43,623 nucleotides of DNA from JBPYFK01 sp051984675 (GTDB lineage Bacteria; Actinomycetota; Actinomycetes; Mycobacteriales; Pseudonocardiaceae): contig JBPYFK010000002.1 of NCBI GenBank assembly GCA_051984675.1, positions 1-43,623 of the forward strand, read 5' to 3'. Each line of letters begins with the position of its first letter. Positions within the stretch are counted from its first letter, which is position 1. The notes beneath the pieces are model-generated. The model was not told the DNA's origin, made no database searches, and saw only the letters and a program-made list of their open reading frames with translations. The position numbers and the translations under genes were made by a program. Shown piece by piece: positions 7,811 through 15,774 of the stretch.

Positions 7811-8238
7811 CCGACGACCAGACCGCCGTCCACGTGGACCAGTTCCTCGCGCACGCACCACGCACGGTGTGGCGGGCGCTGACTGAACCGGAGTTGCTGG
7901 CGCGCTGGCTGATGCCCAATGACATCAAACCCGTGGTGGGACACCGCTTTCACCTGCACGCTGATCCACAGCCCGCCGCGGGGTTCGAAGGGGGACCGGT
8001 GCCGTGTGAGGTGCTCGAAGTGGAGCCCGAGCAGCTGCTCAAGATTCGCTGGGGCACGCACTGGACCGTCACCTGGCGCTTGGAGGCCGAAGGCAATGGG
8101 ACCCGGCTGTTCCTCAGCCACGAGGGCTTCGATCCAGACAGCCATTTCGAGCAGGTGGCCCGCAAGATCATGGGCAGTGGCTGGAGTTCCGGTGTCCCAC
8201 GGCGACTAGCGGAGGTTCTCGACGGGTTGCCGCACTGA
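7807..8238 (+). CDS. SRPBCC / AHSA1-like domain protein
   Basis: A 143-residue START-like protein of the Activator-of-Hsp90 homology 1-like group. HVDQFLAHAPRTVWRALTEPELLARWLMP is the typical beta-strand and two small helices; GPVPCEVLEVEPEQLLKIRW and GTRLFLSHEGFD continue the fold, and VARKIMGSGWSSGVPRRLAEVLD is the long C-terminal helix. The family binds hydrophobic ligands; the ligand is not predictable. Coupled to the ArsR gene by a four-base overlap, a combination widespread in actinobacteria. A short AT-rich dyad (ATAG, two bases, CTAT at 8254-8263) follows the stop; I could not show that it is a terminator. Confidence 0.88.
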   Translation: MTDDQTAVHVDQFLAHAPRTVWRALTEPELLARWLMPNDIKPVVGHRFHLHADPQPAAGFEGGPVPCEVLEVEPEQLLKIRWGTHWTVTWRLEAEGNGTRLFLSHEGFDPDSHFEQVARKIMGSGWSSGVPRRLAEVLDGLPH

Positions 8239-8276
8239 CATCAAAGTGTCCCTATAGAACTATGGATACGCTGTTC

Positions 8277-8519
8277 CTACCGCTGATGTGGGAGGACCCG
8301 TTCCCTGATCGCGTTGCCGACCGGCTGTTCGGGTACTGAGACGGTTTCGCGCCCAGCGGCCCTCGACGCTGGTTGGGGCGGCCACGGCTGCACGGATCGG
8401 GCGCGCCCATACGTGGCCACGATGATCTGGATTTCGTGTGTGATTCGGTCCCGGCGCGGATCCTCTCCACGGAGCCGGCGGAGCGTGGCCGCGAGAGTGG
8501 ATCGCAGCGAATGAGTCAT
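8277..8519 (-). CDS. hypothetical protein, 80 residues
   Basis: I do not recognise this product. ATG 8519 has AGGGGG eight bases upstream and the frame runs 80 codons, starting MTHSLRSTLAATLRRLRGED and continuing with a short amphipathic stretch THEIQIIVATYGRA. It is basic and has no membrane segment or signal peptide. It fills most of the otherwise empty interval between the SRPBCC gene and the GH6 gene. The open frame continues further upstream to 8645, but that part is not needed. It may be a real small gene or chance in GC-rich DNA. Confidence 0.3.
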   Translation of the reverse strand: MTHSLRSTLAATLRRLRGEDPRRDRITHEIQIIVATYGRARSVQPWPPQPASRAAGRETVSVPEQPVGNAIRERVLPHQR

Positions 8520-8707
8520 CAAGGAAACCCCCTGTTCTGACAGCCGTCCCACTTGTTCGACCGCCGTCCCACCGTGGGTACGCTCGCGTTTCCGAGATCG
8601 CAATTGGTGGCGTGCCGGAGACCCCCTGAAAGTAGGGGATGTCACATGACTTTCGTCCGGGTGCGTGCCTTCGGGGATTCAAGCGACGATGTTGGTCATT
8701 GCGTAGT

Positions 8708-8750
8708 CGTTTTCTGGGGCACGTCTTATTGGGCACGTTTTCTGGGGCAC
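8708..8750 (+). repeat. 15-bp direct repeat upstream of the GH6 gene
   Basis: CGTTTTCTGGGGCAC occurs at 8708-8722 and again at 8736-8750, with a partial copy (GGGCACG) between them. The start-to-start distance is 28 bases. The second copy ends four bases before ATG 8755 and supplies the only G-rich stretch that could act as its ribosome binding site. A small tandem duplication or paired regulator sites are possible. Confidence 0.7.
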
Positions 8751-8754
8751 TGTG

Positions 8755-9765
8755 ATGGGGGATTTCCGTCGGCGCGCCAAGCGCCGCCTTCGTCCCGTAA
8801 CCACGGCGTTCGTCGCCGTGGGAGCGGGGTTGATCCTTGTTGCTGGACTTACCGTTCCGGCGCTCACGTGGTCGGCCCAGCCGCCACCTCGATCGTTTTT
8901 CCCACCGCACACCGAACTTTATGTCGATCCGGAGAGTCCGGCGGCGGCATGGGTTCGCGAGCACCATGACGACACGCGCGCCGCGGTCATCGGAAGCCAC
9001 CTTGCCAGACAGCCGCAAGCCACGTGGTTCTCGAACGCCGATCCGACGTCGCTGAGCCACGAAGTCGACCGCGTGGTCGAGGGCGCCGCGGCGCAGCGGG
9101 CGGTCCCCGTTGTGGTCGCCTACGCCATTCCGAACCGGGACTGCGGGGGAGCCAGCAGCGGCGGCACGGGCGATCTCGCCAGCTATCGGGCATGGATCGA
9201 CACTCTCGCCACCGGGCTGGGAAACATCACCTCGATCGTGATCCTGGAACCGGACGCGCTTGCGAACATCGGCTGCCTCGCGCCGAACGAGCAGCGAGAT
9301 CGATTCGCCGCGCTCGCGTACGCGGCGCAGAGCTTGCACCGGCATGACCCGCACGTGCGGGTGTATTACGACGCCGGCAACTCCGCCTGGCAATCCCCGC
9401 CCACGATGGCCGCGCTGCTCGCGCAAGCCGGAATCAACCAGAACGGCGACGGGATAGCCTTGAACGTCTCGAATTTCAACAACACCAACGACGAGATCGG
9501 CTACGGCCGGGGCATTCTGCGCCGGCTGACCCGATCCGGGCTGACGATGGTGGTCGACACCAGTCGTAACGGCAGGGGCGCGGCTCCCGGGCACCAGACC
9601 TGCGACCCGCCGGGGCGGGCGGTCGGTCCTGCCCCCACGGCGGACACCCGGGTCAGCGGAGTGGACGCGTTCCTGTGGATCAAGCACCCCGGACAGGCCG
9701 ACGGGTGCCTGGCCAGCGCCGGGGTTTTCGTGCCCGATAACGCCTACCACCTGGTCGGAGGCTGA
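8755..9765 (+). CDS. secreted glycoside hydrolase family 6 protein (endoglucanase/cellobiohydrolase-like)
   Basis: A 336-residue GH6 enzyme expected to cleave beta-1,4-glucan with inversion. A basic N-terminus and the hydrophobic run TTAFVAVGAGLILVAGLTVPALT form a signal peptide or membrane anchor. The GH6 signature VVVAYAIPNRDCGG contains the probable acid D129, and VILEPDALAN holds the conserved D167. In place of the usual PGESDG near the C-terminus it has HPGQADG, keeping D316 but changing the preceding Glu and Ser. No cellulose-binding module is present. ATG 8755 and GTG 8752 are both possible starts. It converges with the MFS gene, one base apart. Confidence 0.88.
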   Translation: MGDFRRRAKRRLRPVTTAFVAVGAGLILVAGLTVPALTWSAQPPPRSFFPPHTELYVDPESPAAAWVREHHDDTRAAVIGSHLARQPQATWFSNADPTSLSHEVDRVVEGAAAQRAVPVVVAYAIPNRDCGGASSGGTGDLASYRAWIDTLATGLGNITSIVILEPDALANIGCLAPNEQRDRFAALAYAAQSLHRHDPHVRVYYDAGNSAWQSPPTMAALLAQAGINQNGDGIALNVSNFNNTNDEIGYGRGILRRLTRSGLTMVVDTSRNGRGAAPGHQTCDPPGRAVGPAPTADTRVSGVDAFLWIKHPGQADGCLASAGVFVPDNAYHLVGG

Positions 9766-9766
9766 C

Positions 9767-11203
9767 CTACCAGCTGCCACGGTGTTCCGGGACGAGGAAC
9801 ACCAACCCGATGGTGAGGACGACCAGAACCGCGAAGGCCAGGAACACGTGGCCCTGCGCGAGTCCCGGATCGTTGCTGCGGGCGACGATGGCGGTCGTGA
9901 CGGACACGCCGACGATGGCGCCGGACTGTCGGAACATTCCGCGCAGTCCGGCGATCGCGGCGACATGCTCCGGCGCCAGTTGCAGGCTGGCGTTGTTGGT
10001 CGCCGGGACCGCCATCCCCATCCCGAGCCCGGTCAGCCCGGCGGCGAGGGTCAACCAGAGGTACGGCGAGGCGGCCGCCGGCGGTGCGGACAGCGCCACG
10101 AGCCCGACCGCGAGCATGCCGAACCCCACGATCATCGGCAGTCGCACTCCCGTTCGTCGCAGCGCCATCACGGCCAGGGCCGCGACGCAGATCGTTCCGA
10201 CGGCGCGGGCCGTGAGCAGCGTTCCGGCGGACAGCGGATCGATCCTGAACCGGTCTTGCGCGTACAGCGGCACGAGCGCGCCGAAGCCCAGTGCGCTGGC
10301 ACCGAACACGAGGTTGATGAGATTCGTCACGGCGAACCCCTGGCCGCGCAGCAGCCGGAACGGGATGAACGGGGCCGGGTAGTGCCGGGAATGCCGGACG
10401 AACAACCAGCCGGTGACCAGCGAGATCGCCGCGGAGAGCAGGAAGATCGGGCTGTACACGGAGGTGTTACCGGTGCCCAGGTAGCTGATCGCGAACATCG
10501 CGGAGAGGATCACCACACCCAGCAGGCCCACCCCGCGCAGGTCGATCCGGTCGGTGGTGCGCTTCGCCGCGGACGGGATGAACTTCGCGGTCAGCGCGAT
10601 CAGCACGAGACCGATCGGGACGTTGACCAGGAAGATTCCCCGCCAGGACCAGGCGGCCACGAACGCGCCGCCCATGATCGGCCCCGCGATCCCGCCGATG
10701 GGGAGGATGCTGGTAAACATTCCCAGCGCGCGGTCGCGTTCCCTGCCGAAGTGATCGGCCACGATCCCGCTCGCCGACGGCATGAACGCGCCGCCACCCA
10801 GGGCCTGCAGCGCCCGCAGCACCACCAGGAGGCCGATGTCGTTCGAGAAACCGCACAGCAGTGAGGCGAGGGTGAAGGTCGCCACGCAGATCAGGAAGAC
10901 CTTTTTGCGGCCGAACTGATCGCTGATCTTGCCCGCCACCGGCATGGCGAGCACCTGGCCGAGGGCGTAGATGGTGATCGTCCAGCCGCTCCAGTTGATC
11001 GGCGCGTGCAGGTCGTGCTCGATCGCCGGTAGCGCGGTGGCCACGATGGTCTGGTCCACCGAGGCCATGAACAGCGCCATCGACACGATGCCGAACATCA
11101 GGCGCCGGCGAGGATGTGGTTCACCGATACCGCTGGTGTGCGTGTTGTCCCCGGCGCTGGTGGTCGCGTCGGTGGTCGAGTGGTTGCGATCGACGGTGCT
11201 CAC
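9767..11203 (-). CDS. MFS drug efflux transporter, DHA2 family (14 helices)
   Basis: A 478-residue proton-driven exporter of the EmrB/QacA type. A polar N-terminus of about 35 residues precedes LMFGIVSMALFMASVDQTIVATALPAI, whose Asp-Gln-Thr-Ile-Val motif marks helix 1 of DHA2 pumps; SDQFGRKKVFLICVATF is motif A between helices 2 and 3, and GGAFMPSASGIVADHFGRERD follows helix 4. About 14 hydrophobic segments can be counted. GTG 11203 begins MSTVDRN. The promoter and operator at 11289-11318 indicate repression by the divergent MarR protein, so exposure to a toxic compound probably induces it. It is presumably multidrug; the substrate is unknown. Confidence 0.92.
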   Translation of the reverse strand: MSTVDRNHSTTDATTSAGDNTHTSGIGEPHPRRRLMFGIVSMALFMASVDQTIVATALPAIEHDLHAPINWSGWTITIYALGQVLAMPVAGKISDQFGRKKVFLICVATFTLASLLCGFSNDIGLLVVLRALQALGGGAFMPSASGIVADHFGRERDRALGMFTSILPIGGIAGPIMGGAFVAAWSWRGIFLVNVPIGLVLIALTAKFIPSAAKRTTDRIDLRGVGLLGVVILSAMFAISYLGTGNTSVYSPIFLLSAAISLVTGWLFVRHSRHYPAPFIPFRLLRGQGFAVTNLINLVFGASALGFGALVPLYAQDRFRIDPLSAGTLLTARAVGTICVAALAVMALRRTGVRLPMIVGFGMLAVGLVALSAPPAAASPYLWLTLAAGLTGLGMGMAVPATNNASLQLAPEHVAAIAGLRGMFRQSGAIVGVSVTTAIVARSNDPGLAQGHVFLAFAVLVVLTIGLVFLVPEHRGSW

Positions 11204-11288
11204 GAGCGACCGTGCCAGCCGGAGCGCACGGCGGGTCGTTCCCTGGCGATCGGGTGCCGTCCCCTAGTCGATAAACCCACGTATACGC

Positions 11289-11318
11289 ATACTAATTGCT
11301 TGCCGGCAGGCAAGCAAT
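11289..11318 (-). promoter_or_regulatory. MFS promoter covered by a perfect MarR-type operator
   Basis: ATTGCTTGCC (11295-11304) and GGCAAGCAAT (11309-11318) are perfect ten-base inverted arms with a four-base spacer. On the minus strand TTGCTT (complement of 11312-11317) and TAGTAT (complement of 11289-11294) form -35 and -10 hexamers exactly 17 bases apart, so the dyad fills the promoter of the efflux gene. It also sits 15 bases before the marR-type start and could repress both directions. Confidence 0.85.
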
Positions 11319-11332
11319 GCGACGGAGGTGTG

Positions 11333-11779
11333 ATGGACGTCGAACTGGTGGCGCGCCTGCGCGGTGTCATCGGCAGGCTCGCCCGGCAGCTCAACGCGAC
11401 GGCGACCGGGGAGGGGCTGACACCCACCCAGGCGTCCGTGCTGGGGCTGATCGCGTTCCGGGGGCCACTCGGTCTGGCGGAGCTCACCGAACTGGAAGGG
11501 CTGAACCCGACCATGCTCTCGCGGGTCGTGCGCAAGCTGGACGAGGACGGGCTGGTCCGCAAGCTGTCCGACCCGTCCGACCTGCGCGCGGTCATGGTCG
11601 AGATCACGCCGGCCGGCACGTTGGTGCATGAACGACTGCGGGCGCTGCGCACCCAGGCGGTGTCCGAGTGCCTGGAACGCCTACCCGAGCACACCGCGTC
11701 CGAGCTGCTTCAAGCGCTGCCCGCGATGGAGGCGCTGGCCGAGGAGCTCAAGACCGCCCGCAAGGAGCACGGTCGGTGA
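11333..11779 (+). CDS. MarR-family transcriptional regulator
   Basis: A 148-residue MarR winged-helix protein. The DNA-binding part runs LTPTQASVLGLIAFRGPLGLAELTELEGLNPTMLSRVVRKLDEDGLV followed by the wing KLSDPSDLRAVMVEITPAG; the flanking helices form the dimer interface. GGAGG (11324-11328) lies four bases before ATG 11333, and the frame upstream of it would cross the operator. It is divergent from the DHA2 pump and separated from it by a perfect dyad, so a ligand-released repressor of the pump and of itself is the simplest reading. Confidence 0.93.
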   Translation: MDVELVARLRGVIGRLARQLNATATGEGLTPTQASVLGLIAFRGPLGLAELTELEGLNPTMLSRVVRKLDEDGLVRKLSDPSDLRAVMVEITPAGTLVHERLRALRTQAVSECLERLPEHTASELLQALPAMEALAEELKTARKEHGR

Positions 11780-11794
11780 AGACCGTTCAGGCGT

Positions 11795-12025
11795 CTACAT
11801 CTGGTCGACGGGGCCGCGCGGACGCGTGAGCGTGCACCGGTCCACCACGGTGAAGCCCCCACGCGCTCCGTTGACCGCGTAGTAGGTGACATGCATTGAG
11901 GTGTGACCGCCCGGGTGGCCGGGGGTCGATCTCGAACATGGCGAACCCGTACGCGTGATCGGGTCCCGGACAGCGAACCAGGGAGCGTCCTCCTGTGCGT
12001 AGATCGGGGCCTTCTCGCCGGTCAT
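11795..12025 (-). pseudogene. C-terminal remnant of a metallophosphoesterase (purple-acid-phosphatase-like), twice frameshifted
   Basis: Two overlapping minus-strand frames together give the C-terminal end of an actinobacterial calcineurin-like phosphoesterase. One frame reads APIYAQEDAPWFAVRDP, the next DHAYGFAMFEIDP, and the first again GGHTSMHVTYYAVNG...TLTRPRG. Restoring one base near 11961-11963 and removing one from the five-G run at 11921-11925 would join them into one reading frame. A stop codon lies a few codons before the first ATG, so all upstream catalytic domains are absent. This is either a decayed gene or a decayed gene with sequencing errors in homopolymers; it is not a functional enzyme in either case. 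Confidence 0.7.
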
Positions 12026-12088
12026 CGCGCGTTGTGTGATCTAGAGCACTTTTATCGATCTCGGGAATCACAGTCCGACCCTGGCACG

Positions 12089-12118
12089 TTGCTTGATACG
12101 ACAAGACTCAAGTATCTG
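12089..12118 (+). promoter_or_regulatory. HAIR element (HspR operator) over a heat-shock promoter
   Basis: CTTGATA (12092-12098), seven bases, ACTCAAG (12106-12112) matches the HAIR consensus CTTGAGT-N7-ACTCAAG with two differences in the left arm and none in the right. A possible -35 TTGCTT (12089-12094) and -10 TATCTG (12113-12118) overlap it. HspR represses chaperone operons through this site in Streptomyces and mycobacteria, so the Clp gene at 12172 should be heat-inducible. Confidence 0.8.
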
Positions 12119-12171
12119 GCAGCGAGGCTTGGCAGTGGTTCCTGGCAAGACCGCGCGAGGAGGGTTAGGTC

Positions 12172-14721
12172 ATGGCGACGTTCTTCGGAGCGGACGGATT
12201 CGGGCGAAGCCCCTTCGACGAGTACCTCGCCCGCTTGTTCGGCGCCGGCGCTGGCTCCAGGCGTCAGGTGAACATCACGGATCTGCTCACGCAGCCAACC
12301 CAGAACATGCTGGGCGAGGCCGCGCGGTACGCCCGTGAGCGTGGTCAAGAAGAGCTGGACGCTCTGCACATGCTGTGGGTCGCCGCCAAGCAGGAGCCCA
12401 CCCGGACGCTGCTGACCAGCGCCGGGGTGGACCCGGACGCATTCGCGAATTCGGTCGAGAACCATCTTCCGGCCGCCCGTGTTCGGGAGAGTGAGGAAAG
12501 TGCGGTCGCGCTCACGCCGGAAGGCAGGCGTGTGCTGACGGATGCGTACCAGGTGGCACGGGCCCTGGGTGCGACCTACATCAGCCCGGAACATCTGGTG
12601 CTGGCTATGGCGGCGAACGAGGGTTCGCAGGCTGGTCGGCTGCTGGGTGCGGCCGGGGCCACGCCAGACCAACTCGGCGCTTCCAGCGCCGCCCAGACGC
12701 CCGGTGACAGCCAGCGACGCGGCACTCAGGAGGGTGCTGCCACACCGACGTTGGATCAGTACGGCCAGGATCTCACCGCACGTGCCCGGGAGGGCGAGCT
12801 GGACCCGGTCGTCGGTCGGGACACCGAGATCGAGCAGACGATCGAGGTGCTGGCTCGCCGGACCAAGAACAACCCCGTCCTCATCGGGGAGGCCGGTGTG
12901 GGCAAGACCGCGATCGTCGAGGGCATCGCGCAGCGCATCGCCGATGGTGAGGTGCCGAAGGTGCTGGCGGGCAAGCGCATCGTGCAGCTGGACCTGTCCG
13001 GCATGCTGGCGGGCACCCGGTACCGGGGCGACTTCGAGGAGCGGATGACCAAGGTCATCGAGGAGATCTCGCAGCACAGTGACGAGATCATCGTGTTCAT
13101 CGACGAGCTGCACACCGTCGTCGGTGCCGGCGGTGCGGAAGGGTCGGTCGACGCGGGCAACATGCTCAAGCCTCGCTTGGCGCGCGGTGAACTGCACGTC
13201 GTGGGAGCGACCACAGTGGACGAGTACCGCAAGAACATCGAGAAGGACGCCGCTCTGGAACGCCGTTTCCAGCCGGTTCAGGTGCTCGAACCGAGCGTGG
13301 ACGACACCATCGTCGTGCTGTCCCGGCTGCGGCAGCGGTACGAGGAGCACCACCAGGTGCGCTACACCGAGGATGCGATCACGGCGGCCGCGCGGCTGTC
13401 CGACCGGTACATCGCTGATCGGTTCCTGCCGGACAAGGCGATCGACGTGATCGACCAGGCCGGGGCGCGCAAGCGGTTGCGGCAGGCCACGACCGGCCTG
13501 GTTGCCGAGCTTGAGCAGCGCATCGAGCGTCTCACCAGGGAGAAGGACCAGGCGGTGGACGCGGAGGAGTACGAGCGTGCCTCCGAGCTGCGGGACCAGA
13601 TCGGCCTGGCTCAGGCCGAACTTGCCGCCAACGGCGGTGGCGGCTCGCGCGACGACGCCTCTTCACCCGAGGGAGACGTTGTGGAAGTGACGGCGACCGA
13701 CGTCGCGGAGATCATCGCGCGGGCTACCGGGGTGCCGATCAGCCAGCTCACCGAGGAGGAGCGGGTGCGCCTGCGACGCCTCGAAGAGGAGTTGCACCAA
13801 CGCGTGATCGGGCAGGACGACGCGGTCCGTGCACTGGCCCGCGCCGTGCGGCGCTCGCGCAGTGGCTTGGGGAACCCGAACCGGCCGGTCGGCAGCTTCC
13901 TGTTCCTGGGACCGACCGGGGTCGGTAAGACCGAGTTGGCCAAGGCGTTGGCGGAGACGCTGTTCGGCGACCAGGACCGGATGGTGCGGCTGGACATGAG
14001 CGAGTTCCAGGAGCGGCACACCGCCAGCCGGCTGGTGGGTGCTCCGCCCGGCTATGTCGGCTACGGCGAGGCGGGGGAGCTGACCGAGGCGGTGCGGCGG
14101 CGTCCGTATTCGGTCGTGCTGCTGGACGAGATCGAGAAGGCGCACGCGGACGTGTTCAACACGCTGCTGCAAGTGCTCGAGGACGGCAGGTTGACCGACG
14201 GGCAGGGCCGTACGGTCGACTTCACCAACACGGTCGTGATCATGACCAGCAACCTGGGCTCGGAGATCATCTCCAGCCGGTCCGGTGGGATCGGGTTCTC
14301 GTCCGGGGATCAGCGCAGCGGCAGTCAAGCTTCGCGTGACCGGCTGATGTCGCGGCTGCGCGAGGAACTCCGGCCCGAGTTCCTCAACCGCATCGACGAG
14401 ATTGTGGTGTTCCAGCAGCTCAGCGCTGAGCAACTGGGCACGATCACGAGCCTGTTGCTGGATGACACCCGGCAACGGCTGCGGGCGTTGAACATCGAGA
14501 TCGAGTTCCGGCCCGAAGCGGTGGCTTGGCTTGCCGAGCGCGGATACGAGCCGGAGTTCGGTGCCCGCCCGCTGCGGCGCACGATCGAGCGGGAGGTGGA
14601 CAACCGGATCGGTGACATGGTGCTCGACGGTGGTGTGACCGCTGGCCAACTGTTGCGGGTCGGTGCTCAGGACGGGGATCTCACCTTCGAGGTGGTTGAT
14701 CCGGTGGTCCAGGACCAGTAA
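12172..14721 (+). CDS. ClpC-like AAA+ unfoldase (Clp protease ATP-binding subunit)
   Basis: An 849-residue Hsp100 protein with two AAA+ modules. Clp_N repeats occupy residues about 35-165; the first Walker A is GEAGVGKT at 239-246 with Walker B IIVFIDELHTV; the second is GPTGVGKT at 580-587 with VVLLDEIEKAH. Between them lies only a short UVR-like coiled coil (EKDQAVDAEEYERASELRDQI), not the long ClpB middle domain. The loop SGGIGF (I707-G708-F709) matches the IGF/LGF loop that docks ClpP. It therefore probably unfolds substrates for ClpP, although the HAIR promoter is more usual for clpB. The unusual N-terminus MATFFGADGFGRSPFDEYLARLFG recurs in actinobacterial second copies. A strong hairpin ends the transcript. 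Confidence 0.93.
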   Translation: MATFFGADGFGRSPFDEYLARLFGAGAGSRRQVNITDLLTQPTQNMLGEAARYARERGQEELDALHMLWVAAKQEPTRTLLTSAGVDPDAFANSVENHLPAARVRESEESAVALTPEGRRVLTDAYQVARALGATYISPEHLVLAMAANEGSQAGRLLGAAGATPDQLGASSAAQTPGDSQRRGTQEGAATPTLDQYGQDLTARAREGELDPVVGRDTEIEQTIEVLARRTKNNPVLIGEAGVGKTAIVEGIAQRIADGEVPKVLAGKRIVQLDLSGMLAGTRYRGDFEERMTKVIEEISQHSDEIIVFIDELHTVVGAGGAEGSVDAGNMLKPRLARGELHVVGATTVDEYRKNIEKDAALERRFQPVQVLEPSVDDTIVVLSRLRQRYEEHHQVRYTEDAITAAARLSDRYIADRFLPDKAIDVIDQAGARKRLRQATTGLVAELEQRIERLTREKDQAVDAEEYERASELRDQIGLAQAELAANGGGGSRDDASSPEGDVVEVTATDVAEIIARATGVPISQLTEEERVRLRRLEEELHQRVIGQDDAVRALARAVRRSRSGLGNPNRPVGSFLFLGPTGVGKTELAKALAETLFGDQDRMVRLDMSEFQERHTASRLVGAPPGYVGYGEAGELTEAVRRRPYSVVLLDEIEKAHADVFNTLLQVLEDGRLTDGQGRTVDFTNTVVIMTSNLGSEIISSRSGGIGFSSGDQRSGSQASRDRLMSRLREELRPEFLNRIDEIVVFQQLSAEQLGTITSLLLDDTRQRLRALNIEIEFRPEAVAWLAERGYEPEFGARPLRRTIEREVDNRIGDMVLDGGVTAGQLLRVGAQDGDLTFEVVDPVVQDQ

Positions 14722-14733
14722 CCGGGCCGACCC

Positions 14734-14775
14734 CCGGACGGCATGCGAACACCTGCGGGATCGCATGCCGTCCGG
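14734..14775 (+). terminator. hairpin terminator after the Clp gene
   Basis: Perfect 15-base inverted arms at 14734-14748 and 14761-14775 enclose a 12-base loop and start 12 bases after the Clp stop codon. There is no T-run, as is common for actinobacterial hairpin terminators. Confidence 0.8.
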
Positions 14776-14901
14776 TGCCGTCTCAACCCGTGGTGGGGAC
14801 GGATGGGGTCGGCGGCCCTGCGTGTCCGGCATCGCGCGCCCTGTCCGGTCGCGGTCGTCCGAGGCACGGGCGAGTTGAGGGCGTCACTTGCCGCGTGCGG
14901 T

Positions 14902-14910
14902 TGGTAGCAT
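14902..14910 (+). promoter_or_regulatory. extended -10 promoter of the pptH-pptT operon
   Basis: TGGTAGCAT is a TGn-extended -10 whose last base lies six bases before GTG 14917, implying a leaderless transcript. I see no convincing -35 at the usual distance, which is tolerated with an extended -10. Confidence 0.45.
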
Positions 14911-14916
14911 GCCGAC

Positions 14917-15774
14917 GTGGGAGGACCTCAAGCGGATTCCGGCAAGCTGCTCGCGGTCAGCGATGTGCACGTCTCCTACCCCGAGAATCGAGCCATCCTG
15001 GAGGACTTGCGCCCCGAGTCGGACGCGGACTGGCTGATCGTGGCCGGTGATGTGGGCGAGATCGTCGCGGACATCGAATGGGCCTTGGGACTGCTGTGCG
15101 AGCGCTTCGCCCAGGTGATCTGGGTTCCGGGCAATCATGAGCTGTGGACGCATCCCAAGGATTCCGTGCAACTGCGCGGAGAGCACCGCTACCGGCACCT
15201 GGTCGAGCTGTGTCGCACGTTGGGCGTGCTCACACCCGAAGATCCGTATCCACTATGGACAGGCGAGGGTGGGCCGGTCACGATCGCCCCGCTGTTCCTG
15301 CTCTACGACTACTCATTCTTCCCGCCCGGCGCGAAGAACAAGGACGAGGGCCTGGAACGGGCCTACGCGACAGGGGTGGTCTGCAATGACGAGTTCCTGC
15401 TTCACCCCGACCCCTTTGAGAGTCGAGAAGCATGGTGTGCGGCGAGGGTCGAGGAAACCGAGCGACGCCTTTCTGAGGTGAACCCGCGGTTTCCCGTGGT
15501 CCTGGTCAATCACTACCCGTTGGTGCGGACGCCGACCGACATCCTGTACTACCCGGAATTCGCGCAATGGTGCGGCACTCAACGCACAGCTGACTGGCAT
15601 TTGCGTTTCCGGGCGGAATGCGTGGTGTACGGACATCTGCACGTTCCGCGCCTGACCCACCACGACGGAGTCCCCTTTCACGAAGTCTCCCTCGGCTATC
15701 CGAGGGAGTGGCGCAAGCACGGCCACCGCCTTGGCTTGCTTCGCGAGGTGATACCCGCGAGGACCCCGGCATGA
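14917..15774 (+). CDS. pptH: metallophosphoesterase, probable phosphopantetheinyl hydrolase (PptH-like)
   Basis: A 285-residue calcineurin-like phosphoesterase. Binuclear-metal motifs are complete: D16 and H18 in AVSDVHVS, D45 in VAGDVGE, N73-H74 in PGNHELW, then NHYPL and a final GHLH. It overlaps the downstream phosphopantetheinyl transferase gene by four bases (ATGA), the same order as mycobacterial Rv2795c-Rv2794c, where the phosphoesterase PptH removes phosphopantetheine from carrier proteins and opposes PptT. The assignment rests on motifs plus this synteny; other phosphodiester substrates are possible. The GTG start is supported by the extended -10 immediately upstream. Confidence 0.87.
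   Translation: MGGPQADSGKLLAVSDVHVSYPENRAILEDLRPESDADWLIVAGDVGEIVADIEWALGLLCERFAQVIWVPGNHELWTHPKDSVQLRGEHRYRHLVELCRTLGVLTPEDPYPLWTGEGGPVTIAPLFLLYDYSFFPPGAKNKDEGLERAYATGVVCNDEFLLHPDPFESREAWCAARVEETERRLSEVNPRFPVVLVNHYPLVRTPTDILYYPEFAQWCGTQRTADWHLRFRAECVVYGHLHVPRLTHHDGVPFHEVSLGYPREWRKHGHRLGLLREVIPARTPA

Noticed and set aside
8260..9966. 568-codon minus-strand open frame
   Set aside because: It runs antisense through the GH6 gene into the MFS gene, with no recognisable domain; GH6 motifs on the other strand are clear.
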